Assembly (NCBI RefSeq): GCF_019925205.1
Contig: NC_083566.1
Coordinates: 28,210,001-28,274,000 of the forward strand
Origin: Metopolophium dirhodum
Lineage: Eukaryota; Arthropoda; Insecta; Hemiptera; Aphididae
Direction of reading: 5' to 3'
Length of the DNA: 64,000 nucleotides
A program made the translations under genes and the position numbers. Under the pieces are notes generated by a model. The model saw only the letters and a list, made by a program, of their open reading frames with translations. It was not told where the DNA came from and did not search any database. This document shows, one piece after another, positions 35,231-47,460 of this stretch. Numbering within the stretch: position 1 is the first letter of the stretch; each line of letters begins with the position of its first letter.

Positions 35231-37008
35231 TACAAGATTTTATATTATGCTTACTATGTCTGGAATATATTTTAATTCAAATTGAGCCAGTTAATTAAAT
35301 ACGAGAATATACAGAGGGATTTACCAGCATGCTTACCCTCATTTTTTCCTTTAATAATAAATGTATTCAAATTTTAATTTTAAATATGCTCATATACATA
35401 GACCATATTATTTTAAATTGTATAGATTTTTATATCATTTAAGAAGTGTCCCGTGGCGATACACACTTCTTTTTTTCAAATGAGACCAACATTTTTTACT
35501 GTTAATTGTTAGGCATATGATTTTTTTATACCTATTACTTTTACTGATTATTAAACTTTACATTACAATAATTAATATTAATCACCTGTACGTTTTATAG
35601 CTTAGTCGGCGTACAGGTCTTTCTTTAGAGTGAAATTATATTCTCCTGAATTTCAAAACTACCATCACACATATTATTGTTATAATAATAATGTTACGAT
35701 TGCGCTGTGTAATGTTTGATAGGGTCGAACGATATTATACATTCCTTATCCATAAACTATCTACCATAGTTATAAATAATTGTGATACCTATTTTATTTT
35801 TGGCGTCCAAAATGTAGGTACTATAATAAGTCTATATGACACAAAGGCATACGCAGTTTTGTTAAAGGGGGCGAACTTATTTGTATTCCTTTCCCCGTAT
35901 TAGGTATATGGTTAACATAATATAATACGTATATCCATACAGGATGATTGACCCCCAACTGAAAAAAAGAATTTAATTTACAATTAAAATAATAAGGTTT
36001 AGTTGATTTAGCCACTGGGAAATAAAAAAAAGCTATTTAATTCATATTAAATATAAAAATTTTTTTAAAAATACTTATTTTACCAAACCGATGTCTGCAA
36101 CAAAAAATTTTTAAAAAGTATCTTTATTTTATAAAGCTTTTGGAATAAAGGCACTTTATAAATGCTGAGTGTTGCCAAAAATGTTTCTCTGAGCTAATCA
36201 TAGACCTGATTGTCGAATTCCTTTGGGGTTTACTTCTTGAACGTTTAATGAAAAGTTGTAAAAAATAAGTGATAAACTTTTCTTTAAAATTTTACAATTC
36301 AATTTATTTTGACCAACAATTGTATTTAATTCTTGGTCGTTAGTCGTTAGTTATCGCATTAATTCTTTAATTTTATTTTTTTGCACCTCAGCCTAAATGA
36401 TACAAATATTTTTAAATAAAATAATTTATGTAGTAAGTATATTTAGTATTTTTAATTAGGTACTTATATTATGTAATGTACCTATTAATTTTTAAGCTAT
36501 AATAATAATCTGTTTTTAATGAGGAGATGAAATTGACAGTTAAATTAAAATCTATATATTTATCTCTCAATTTCTATAATTTTACAATCATCATATGTGG
36601 GATAATACATATATCCCAATTATGAATAATGATGATTTTCTGAATAGTAAAATAGCCAAATAGGTACTGTTTGTTCTCATGAGTATTCAAATTCATAATA
36701 ATATATACCTAACTTATTGATCAATTAATCCGTTAAAATAAAAAATTTGAAATACTTTTTTATCTCGCAGAGGGTTTTTTTTTATGCATTTAGATAAAAT
36801 ATATACAGTGTTTCCATTGTTCACGTCATTCACAAAAGTATGCAAGTACGAAATTCACCATAATATTAAGCTTTGCTTATTGTCTATTTGTGTTACAGTT
36901 ACATTTGGTATTTCTTTAAACAAATCACTTTATTTTACAGTCAAAGAGTATATGAGATGACCTACTTGAAAAACAATTAACCAGTTAATTCATCTGTTTG
37001 TGATATAG
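35231..37008. other. AT-rich DNA upstream of the receptor exon
   Basis: No coding region is supported. It is probably intron or upstream region of the receptor gene. No repeat family is recognised by eye. Confidence 0.35.
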
Positions 37009-37310
37009 GCTGGATCAGACACAATGTGGGTGAGATGGACGTTGATTACAATGATCGCGTTTTTAACGACAGGCGTGGCCGAAGGACACGTCAACTTGAC
37101 AATTCGACGGGAAACAACTATGTCGTCGTTTGTGAAGGATAACGACACCGAGTACGATGAAATGGCCAACTATACCGATGAGGAATATCACAATTATCTG
37201 GTCGACTACATAACACCCCGAAAATCCGAATGGGTATTTATAGTCATGCACTCTATGGTTTTCGTGGTTGGACTTATCGGAAACGCTTTAGTCTGCGTGG
37301 CCGTCTACAG
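37009..37310 (+). CDS. Allatotropin (orexin-like) receptor, first coding exon; coding from 37024
   Basis: The exon opens at an acceptor (TTTGTGATATAG, ending 37008), and coding starts at ATG 37024. Residues 1-21 form a signal peptide (MWVRWTLITMIAFLTTGVAEG). The acidic extracellular N-terminus has N-glycosylation sequons at N24 (NLT), N40 (NDT) and N49 (NYT). TM1 is about residues 71-95 with the class A signature GN at 86-87. The exon ends TAC AG|GTAAGA, phase 2, splitting an arginine codon completed by the next exon. The product is a Gq-type neuropeptide receptor of the plasma membrane; in insects allatotropin stimulates juvenile hormone synthesis, gut and heart activity. The upstream acceptor implies at least one 5' leader exon not identified with certainty. 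Confidence 0.8.
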
Positions 37311-39259
37311 GTAAGACACGTCATAATATTTCTGAGTGGATAAGAATTACAATCATAGAAAAAATATTAATGTTATTATATTACTATACTCAATTGAATT
37401 AACATTGCAAGACTGCAAGGGTATTGAAAAAAAAACTGAACGGAAATAATTTATTTCAACTGTGAGGTATGGACTGTAAAGTATATGAACAATCAAAATA
37501 TTATGCCTTTTCCCAGTTGTCTTTATTTTTTTCGCCTTCTTCTTGGTTATATTATTATGTCGAATTTAAATAAAAAAAGATACCTAATGAACATTTTTCG
37601 TATTTTAATTATTAATAATAATCAGTAATGGATTTTTAACTGGTGTTGTATTAGTATTTTAATATTAGTTATCAATATTTGTCATAAATTAAATTATAGA
37701 CAAAGTAATAAACACAAAATATAATAATAATTAATAACATAATGATATGTCATACATATTTATTTATTTCAAACCAAAATCTAAAAAAAACGTAGTAAAC
37801 CTTTTTATATAACGTCTCACTGTTTATTTAGGTAAGTACTCGATCAAAATCTCTATTTCCTACTTACAAATAAATATTATTTTTTTTTCGACACGGCCAC
37901 TTAACATTAATTTTTATTCCATAGGTACTTGCTATGTGTAGGTATTTGTAATTTATTATAAATAGGTATATAGATACACAATTTATTCTGCACTAATTTC
38001 CTTTGTCACCCCACATTAAATATTACGATGTAATTTTGGACGGAAAGTTAACTTGATCATATCATCTACAAATTATAACAAGGTTAACAAAGATCAGAGC
38101 TAGGATAGTATTATATTATTATAGTCATTCAATTGTATTGCCCTAAGCAACATTAATTCTTATAATTTTATGTTGTATTAATACTTAAATCCATGTTAAT
38201 TGTACACAAACCTATTGTAAATTGTAATTTGAACATTTTTATAGTATCTGTATAATTTTTATTGTTATATCTAAGTTATAACTATATGTCCTTATCATTA
38301 AAATCGGGTAACATGAGGTAACGGGAAAACTTTCAAAAAATTAATAATATAAAAATTAATAAAAACAAAAATTTGAAATTATAATTTAGGATTAATGATA
38401 AAATGGTTATTATAAATACGTAATTTTACACTCGTGCTGGTCTCAGCAAAACTCCTAGAGAGAGTCGTATTTTTTTTTGGTATGTGAAACGATAACTTAG
38501 ATGTTCTTGATAATTGATATGGTCATTAGAATCTTAGATGAAGCTTACTTGCTGATTGTATTGGCATTATACGTTAATTGTATAATTTATCATTTGCATT
38601 GCAAACGGAAATTATTCAAATATTTTAAGTATGCTTAAATTTCTATAAAACAACCATATAAATATTAAATAGACAATTGTAGTTATCGTAATAAGTACGA
38701 CTTTTATTCGAAGTACCTATTTAACAAAAATCATCTAAAATAAACGTTTCAATGTTTTAGCAATATTTTAATGGAAAATCAAAAACAATTTTTGTTTGAA
38801 AATAAAATCAATAGATATTTAATAAACTATTCTACTTATATTTTAAATCAAAAAATAATTACTATTACCTACATTGTTTAGATAAAATTATTATTACATA
38901 CATTTTTACCCGATAAAGTGTAAGATATGTATTTTTCATTTCAGATGCAACTTTCTATTTTTATTTTTATAATTTAGTTGTATGAAACTTAATTATTAGT
39001 ATCAAATATCAATAATTGGCTCTCGGCACAACATAAATTATCTAGATTTTATTGTTGTTAAAATAGCGTTGATGAATACGTTAAAACACAATTGTACATT
39101 TATAACATACTTCAAACACATAACTTATAACTATATATACAGTGTATGTGTGGACAACAAATTATGTCTAGTTTTTTTTAAATGTTTTATCTATAATCGA
39201 ATTTAAACATAATTGGTTCTTTAAATTTCTTTTGATATTATTTACGCTACATTTTTTAG
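37311..39259 (+). other. Receptor intron
   Basis: A 1,949-base AT-rich intron with GTAAGA donor (37311) and ATTTTTTAG acceptor (ending 39259). Phase 2 is consistent on both sides. No other feature is recognised inside. Confidence 0.8.
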
Positions 39260-39419
39260 GAATCGAACAATGCGAACTGTAACGAACTATTTCATCGTTA
39301 ACTTGGCGGTGGCTGACTTTTTAGTGATTTTAATCTGCTTGCCGCCAACTGTGGTGTGGGATGTCACAGAAACATGGTTCATGGGCACTGTAGCTTGCAA
39401 AATGGTTTTGTACTTTCAG
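39260..39419 (+). CDS. Allatotropin (orexin-like) receptor, second coding exon (TM2 to start of TM3)
   Basis: The exon continues in frame from 37310: the joined 447 bases give 149 residues. It encodes the intracellular loop and TM2 with MRTVTNYFIVNLAVADFLVI (residues 100-119), including the conserved LAVAD aspartate D115; then CLPPTVVWDVTETWF, the first extracellular loop tryptophan W135, and the disulphide cysteine C142 at the top of TM3. From memory of the family, this block is the most diagnostic for insect allatotropin receptors and their vertebrate orexin receptor relatives. It ends CAG|GTCAGT (donor at 39420), phase 0. TM3 after YFQ through TM7 should follow, but I find no such exon before 64 kb. 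Confidence 0.85.
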
Positions 39420-42400
39420 GTCAGTGTTTTTTATTATCATTCTCACATACCTAATTAGTTTGGTTTTGTATCAGTGGTTAGGTTGAAGATATTTTATTCG
39501 TTGGAGAAAACCGAACTATATAAATATAAAATATAAATCAACGTCGTTCTTTTATTGGTAAAACGGTATATTTTTAATGAAGAGCTTTTTAGACAATAGC
39601 ATTTTAACGATAAAGCCTTGAATAAATTATAAAAAAAAATCACCGAATTTAATTAAGCTTAAGCTCTTCATACTTTGTATTTCAATTATTTGTATGCGTA
39701 TTTTAGATGCATTTTGTGTTTAAATTGACACAATAGTTTGTTTATTCATTACTATCTGAAACAACGGTTCCTATCTATTTGTGTACATACTGACTTATAG
39801 AGGCATGACTGCATGAGCTTTTAAGATGATATTCGTTACAATGAGATCCATTTAAGGTTTTAGAGAATTATTTGTTTCACATTGACATAATGTATATTTT
39901 ATACATACAGTAAAACTTAATTTAAATTAATTACATTATGTACAAAGTTTTAATATTTCAGTAGCGTATACCCTTTGATGTATAAGGCTTAACCATGTAG
40001 AATTATTGGACACAATTTTTATTAAAAAATGTAGTTAATGTAGTTTATTGACTAGATATTGTGTTATATAATTAATTTATTATAACAATAAACGAATTTG
40101 AAAATGTACAACTATACTTAACTATACTCTATTTCAGTGGTTTTGAACCTTATTGGATTAGCTTCCTACCTATTTTTAGTTATTATTTATTTTTGCAATC
40201 TATATAGCTATGTATCAAAAAAAAAAAAAGTAAAAAAATAAAAAGCTGGTTGATAAATATTTAGTGTTATATATGTGTAAAAACGGACAAAAATTGAAGT
40301 CATTTATTATTATTATTATTATTACGTATTTAAGTTAATTGTATTTGCTTTGCTAAAATGTATTTAAGTTAATCGTTGCTATATACAAACTTTTTTTTTT
40401 AATAAAAATTTTAAATACGTATATCGTAACCTATACTATATTATAATAGCTTGTTATAGTACCTATAATCAAGAATGATCAGTATTTAAATTTCCAATTA
40501 ATGTATTTGAAAACAAATTGTATATTTATTTTTCATATAATTAATTTTTAAGTTATTAAATTATTTATAAAAATTATATAAATTGTTCATTGTTCAAGTT
40601 TGAATTTTGTCCACTAATGAAAATATAATGAAAAGAGGAATTTAACTTTTTTTGTTTTTGGCAGAAACAGCTAGGCCATGCTCAAACCTGGGAACCAGGT
40701 AATTTTGGTGGAAATCAGGTGTAGTCTCCTCCTTATTGCACCAGTATATGATGTAATTTAATTTTGGTAAATATTCTTAATTTATACTACATCTATTAGG
40801 TAGTAAATTTATTTTTGTTTGTTAGAATACTAAAAATTTGAATGATCTTAATAATACATAATACGTTAATATTTGACTGGTTATTTGTGGATTTTAACTA
40901 TTACTCAACTTTTCAAAATAGGGCAAGAATCAACTTCATTATTCCTCATTATATTTTTTCACATTATGTCAATTGTGTTTTGGTTCTTTTGTTGATAATC
41001 TTCTTTAAGTAGGTACTTATAATATTATTTTCCATTGAATTAATTGTCATAATTATGTCATTTATTTGGAATACGATTTCTTTAGTTTGTTTTCAATAAT
41101 ATATAACATCCATGGACCATGATGACGTTATCAATGTAGTATAACTGTATAAGAACAAATATTTGATAAGTTTTATATTAGTTTTATTATTTCTATTACT
41201 CCATATTTGTTTTATTCAAATAAATTTGTTATTAAATAAATAAATAAACGATGTGCATAATATTATTATGAATATGACTTATGAGTTATTATCTCTTTAT
41301 TATAAAAAAGTTTTAAAAATATTATTCAGTGATATATAATAATTGTCATAGGCCAAAAAAAATGTTCAAATAATAATTAAAAAAAATAATAATACCTAAT
41401 AATATTATTATGAGTATAAAAATTAAAAAAAGCATTATAAATATCAAATATTTGAGAGGGTCGGAAAATCTATGGTTGTTGGTAATCATAACGAAAAAGG
41501 GGCGAAGATTCTTATTATCTTATATTATTACAACTAAATTCAGTTAATAGTTAGAAATATATTTGTCCTTACACCTGACGAGTGCTGGCGTAATATGCAT
41601 CAATATTTTGATTAAAAAAAATGTAAAATACTTTATAATGTATATGAATGACTATATTTATATGAAATTAGTAACTATATATAATATATGGAACTTAAAA
41701 TATTTAGTTATTAAAAAATTTAGAAAGTAAAAAATTTCCTATTTTTATTTTTATTTTTTCCGGCTGTTTGTTCAATACATATAGGCTCTTTAAACACATA
41801 GGGATAAGTACATAACGACAGTTTTTCATCATTTTTACCACGCCGATTATATGAATAATTAAATTTCAAGTACTTACATGCGTGTACACATTATATTATC
41901 AAACACTTCGCGAATGCACGAACATATTACTTAACCGACTAAAACAGCTTATGTTCTTGTTTAATGCTTTAATAGGTAATTGATGATTATTAGTGCGAGC
42001 ATGCATTATTTGAATAATCAGACTCACGCAGATTTAGGCAGGTCCTATGAAATATACAACCAAAACTTGTTACGTGTCTTTTATGCAGAGAGAAAACTTT
42101 GAATACTGTCATAACCAATAAATTATAATAGGTCAAATTATATTATTCTGTTGATTATTTGAATATTATTAATATAGTTCACGGGGTTTCAAATAAACAC
42201 AATATATTTACTCGAAAGGCATTTTCACAGAGTAAATTAGTATTATCATTGATTATTAATACGAATAATATAATATATCATAATCAATGACGGTAGGTAA
42301 GTGGCATTGTTCTTTTCAAGACAGTATGTTTCAAATTTGATTCTATAGAGTTCACTAAATGGCGGCCAAAATTTTATCCATCGCGCATATATTATCGTAT

Positions 42401-45400
42401 ACAAAAAAGTCTATAAATTTAAATAATATGTACTAACGTAAAATTAATGTACGAAAACAAATTACATACAAGACTATATCGAGTTAATTTATTTGAAAGG
42501 ATCTAAAACTATATCAGAGGTTACTAAAAAAAATTGTCATATTTAAAAGCCAGCATTTAGTTCTATAATATATTAACTATAGCTGAGTATCCCGGCTTCG
42601 CCCGTGTGCAATTTTTTTTTCGGAAAATCCTATATATATATAGCATATACGCTATAGAGGTGTATCTCGGTTTGAGTGTATATTAGTTTATCTCAGTTTT
42701 AATGTACTTACCTCAGTTCATGGACTAATAGGCTTCAGTATATCTAGCTTCGTAAAATAATTTTACCTAGATGGGCAATTACAAGTCGTGAATTGGATTT
42801 AGCACTTATTGCCACATTTTTTTAACGTGGTTTAAACTACTTACTTTTTAAACTTTTTCGATATCTTTAAAAAAATCTTTGAAATTTTTTCAAATTCATT
42901 AGAGTAGTTTTTGACTATTTAAAATACACACATAGGTACATTAGGAACACAAGATATAGTTTCTTTAATCAAGGCCATGCAAACGTGACGATTTGATGCA
43001 TGTCTGTACCTGATCGGCCTGAGTAACCAATGGCAACCATTTTTGCTTATATATATATAAAAACAAAATAAATACTTTTTTCTAATATTACTATTATAAT
43101 CTGCAATCAATGGCAGCCATTTATAAACAAAAAAAAGTTTCAAATTCCACCGTGAATCTCAAGATCCCTGTTTGACCACCTCTTTTAAATACGAATATGC
43201 TCAACGAGGATGCTCAACAGTGTATATTACTTTTCTTGTAACCATTGATATATTAATTTAAAAAATGTCGTTTTTTATTAAATTACGTACAATAATATAC
43301 GAAATTAAATTTTATATTTTATACAATTGTATATATAATTTATATCATAATATTGTCATTGTTTTTATAATATCAAGAGTTTGATTTGTATAGTGTCTAC
43401 CCAAAATTTCGTAACATTGACGTATGCATTGACATTTTTAACTGAAGGGTTGGCATGAATAGAATCAAGTATAACAAAGATGTAACTAAATAATGTTTAT
43501 CTACAATTTATGTTCTATGAATGTGTGCCCTACAGCAAATAGCAATTTATGACTAATGTATCTCACTTTATTCGTGTATGAATTTATTACAAAAGTTAGG
43601 AAAGGGAAATTTTTCTCAAGAGACAAAAAAATCCAAAAGATTCGTAACCTTAGGGCTTATACAAATAAAAACACTTCGTAAAAATTAAAATATTTTTGCG
43701 CCATAAGATTTTTAAAATATTCTATACATATTACATATATATACTTATAGCAAACCGAGTTTCACTGGCTTGTACCGAGACGAGAGCACAGCCGTCAGCC
43801 ACACAATTGGAAATTTCTATTTATGCATTCTCTAAAGTTTGTAAGTTTTATTGTATTTCAGATTAAAAAAGAGTACAATTATGATTTAGTAAAACAGTTT
43901 CATTAACAGTTGGTGTAATAAATAAAATATTATGTAGTTTATTAAATTATCAATTCTAAGTAGAATTTACCTAAGACCTACATATTATACTGTTAATTTA
44001 AATATGTTTATTTGTAAAATGTTTAAATCAAATAAACAGATAATTTTGTCCACTGAAGTCCACTGAAGCAGAAAATGACAAAAAGTTATTTTATTTTAAC
44101 TTTATATTCATATTTTAATTTATATTGTTGTTTTATTTTATTTAAGAAGACTAAGGTCTTAAGACTATAAATTATTTTACCTACTCAAATGAGTTTTATT
44201 ATGTTTAATAACAACGCATATTGATGATAATTGAAAATTATTTTTTCTTGTTCAAATATATTGTTGTATTAATATTTACTAAATATTTAAAAATTAATCT
44301 TCAAAATACTGGCGAAGATTTTGGAGTGAATTGGAAAAATGAGGGGAGGGGGTGGACTTCACACGCGTATTTTAAGCTGATTAATTTTTAAATCGATAGC
44401 TTCCAAAATGATCAGCTTAATAATTTCCATAAGACCTATCGTATTTGTTTTATCCTACATAGTCATATACTTATATTGCGTCTTTTTTTTTATATAATAT
44501 GACTATAGACTTCTAAAATATGATGATGATCATGTCTGATGCATAACTGCATAAGAGAGTTTTGCAGCGTTTGTGTTCAGAAAATCACATCTGTTACAAA
44601 AGAGGTATATTAAGGTCCGTCGTTAAACCGTAACTTTTGGTCAGGAATTGCAATTCAACGATGTTTGCATGACGTAAACGTTTAAGCTATTACACATGAG
44701 TACTTGACACACGAATACACATATACCTAATATCATTAAAGCACAGACTTCACGAATCAATTCACGACTATTGTAATCACGACGAATGCTTGAAACTTTC
44801 TCGTGATTATTAAGTATTTGCTTATCTTAATGAATTTGGCATAAATTCTGTAATTACATTTTTCGTATTTATAATACAGCTGACATGATTGGATAATACA
44901 TTTCTTTATATAATTTATATGTTAGCGTTTAAAATATAACACGATGATTAACGTATAATAATATGGTAGTGCCTTAGGTACCTAGTGGTATTCGCAGAAT
45001 TTATATTAAAAATGACTAACATTATTATGCTTGAAAAAAAATATATAGGTATCTGCAGGTATATACTATTAAATACTTCTTTCAGATAAATTAAATTGTA
45101 TGATGATTCTCAATAATTATTTGATAGGATTAAGTAGGTACCTACTATTTTGTAACGTCATAAACTTATAAACATAAAGATTTTATAAAATCAAATTGAT
45201 TATATTATATAATTTAATCAAAATTAATATCTTGTTTATTCATAGGTTACTAAAAAAAAAAAAATTCAACAAGTTTACTTTCACAAGTTTAATTCACGTG
45301 AATCAAGTTCCTATATATTATGTTTTCTATGATTTTTTTTTGTGTGGGTACTTATTATTTTTTACAAGAACAAGGTCCAAGTATATAGTTGATGGCTAAC

Positions 45401-47206
45401 ACAGTACACGTCATAGCAAAATATGGTAAAATAAATTGAGCTTCTTTTATAACACCATACATTATACGTCGTTACTACAACTGTTTTACATTTTTTCCCG
45501 TAAATATAATTCATTGAGTATAATATTTTTTACTATTTATATGTCTATTTTACCTTTAGAAGTATCTCTACTTTATACATTTCTTTGTTAGAAATGTTAT
45601 ACGAATTGGATGAGTATTACTGCAGATACTCTTGGAACAGTAATATATATAATATATATTGTTCCAAGAGTATAATTTTATTTAATTAACCTACAATTTT
45701 AGATTATAAAGTTTAAACATTTTAACTTTAAATTAATTGATTGTTAAGATTTCTACTTTTCATTTCACCAATGGCTGATTTATATAGTTATATTTCTATG
45801 TATATTTTACATATAAGTTTATTACAATGAATAATCAAATTCAATCGAAAATTAATGACATGATTGCCGAACGGAATATAAAATACGGCTTGCATTGATC
45901 AAAGCAGCATTGTATAATGATGTATTAATGCATTATACCGATTACCGAATAAACAAGTCTGAATGCGATGGAAATAAGAAATACATCAGTTAAAAGAATT
46001 CTGATCAATTTAATGTAGACTTTAATATATTGTAATAATTTCAACGCAATTTAAAATTTTATAGTTTTGTTCTTCATAAAAATAATTTACTATTAACGAT
46101 TTTGAACGATTATTGAATATTGCATATAATTTAGGTATAGTGTATAATATGCTTAATATTACGTGATTGGCTTATTCAAATGTAAAATCATCAATACCTT
46201 GATAGGTAGTAACGGATTTATTTTTTCGATATTTTAAAAATAGTGTTATGACTATAAAATATATAATAATATCCACGATTAACCTTGTATTAAAATCAAT
46301 TTTTCAGTTTTAAGAATACAATTTTTAAAAAAAAATGTCATAATTATTTGTTAAAATATTCAATTTAACCAAAATCCTTATAAAAACATCTGAATAATAA
46401 TACACACGTTATTGTTAGAATTGTGTTTGGTTAACCTTGTTTTCAAAAGTCTGAGAATAAAAATTGTTCAGCAATAAAATAAGAAAAAATAATATCATTC
46501 AAATATTCTATATTTAGCCGAAAAAGTAGTTATATTTGTGAAAAGTTTCATCCCTGGTACCAAACTAGTAAGTGGTAATTTCGAATCTTTAGTTTTACAA
46601 ATCATTCTTTGAAATAGGTACAACAAAATAATTAAAAAGTATTTCAGTAAAAATTGGCTGCGTAACACACGCTATGCTAATTGTCAAGTTTCACCTTAAA
46701 AAAAGTAAAACTTCATATCTATCAGTTTCGCACAATGTGTAGGTTACCTACCCGGTTATATTTGACTTGACAATGAGTTTTGGAATAAATATACCAGAAC
46801 ACAAATGTGCGGGCAAAAGACAAAATATCTATTATATTGTATTTTCACATGTTTTTTACTCACAACTTTTTGCATTCTTACATTTCTTAATTATTATGAG
46901 TTAGGTATAACTATAATTTTTTTTTTCGTAGCTTTCATTATTTTGTCATAATCTTGTTTAGCGAACTGTGCATCAGAAACATATTTGTATTTCTAATATC
47001 GCCTATATGTCAAACAAAAAGTAAAATAAATGATTAAATATTTATTTAGCAAATTGAAAATGTAGTTTTAAATTACTTGAATAGTAAACATTTACCAATT
47101 TAATAGTCTACTAGTATAATTTAATCGATACCTATAGATAAAATAAAGTAATACAATTGAATTAGGTTGGTAACTTAAAAGGTGTAAAGGTACGTTTTCC
47201 CTGCAG
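39420..47206. other. AT-rich DNA, presumed receptor intron; no exon found
   Basis: I looked for a TM3-TM4 exon (expected to begin with a TVSVS-like stretch and contain a DRW/DRY-like motif) and saw none. A repeat end ATCCCGGCTTCGCCCGTG lies near 42588-42605. A hairpin with 14-bp arms lies at 45626-45673. The rest is AT-rich sequence with chance frames. The region is probably intronic. Confidence 0.4.
45626..45673. repeat. Hairpin with 14-bp perfect arms
   Basis: ATACTCTTGGAACA at 45626-45639 and its exact reverse complement at 45660-45673 enclose a 20-base, mostly TA spacer that can itself pair. The whole forms a ~48-base stem-loop. Function is unknown; it could be a minimal MITE remnant. 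Confidence 0.7.
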
Positions 47207-47290
47207 CCTCTGGACACGGCGGCGTCTAGCGACACTTCCGGTCCGGACATAAGTCGGCGTTTGACGCGGTCATCATGTTCCACTATTTGA
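47207..47290 (+). CDS. Candidate terminal exon with a Ser/Thr-rich tail (unassigned)
   Basis: A strong acceptor (TACGTTTTCCCTGCAG, ending 47206) opens a CpG-richer block of about 250 bases. In the frame starting directly at the acceptor, 27 codons are read to TGA, rich in Ser/Thr/Asp/Arg (AASSDTSGPDISRRLTRSSC, then STI). This is the look of a GPCR cytoplasmic tail with a C-terminal S-T-I that would suit a PDZ ligand. It lies downstream of the receptor exons on the same strand, but the TM3-TM7 exons that would have to lie between are not seen, so assignment to the receptor is doubtful. Open frames on both strands overlap it. Confidence 0.25.
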   Translation, partial: PLDTAASSDTSGPDISRRLTRSSCSTI

Positions 47291-47460
47291 CGCTGAAGAG
47301 AAACCACAACTTAAAGAAACGTTTTCCTGTAGGGTCAGACAGTGGAACAGCACGGCGATTAGACACCAACTGTATGTCCCTGAACGATGTTGAAGCTAGA
47401 CATCCGTGGAGAAGACGTTGCAGGAAAAACATATTATCTTTAAAGAATTTAAGATAAATA

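Noticed and set aside
40665..40699. Possible 34-base micro-exon with acceptor TTTTTGGCAG and donor GTAATT
   Set aside because: Its translation does not resemble the TM3 sequence expected after the receptor exon ending at 39419, and it would shift the frame.
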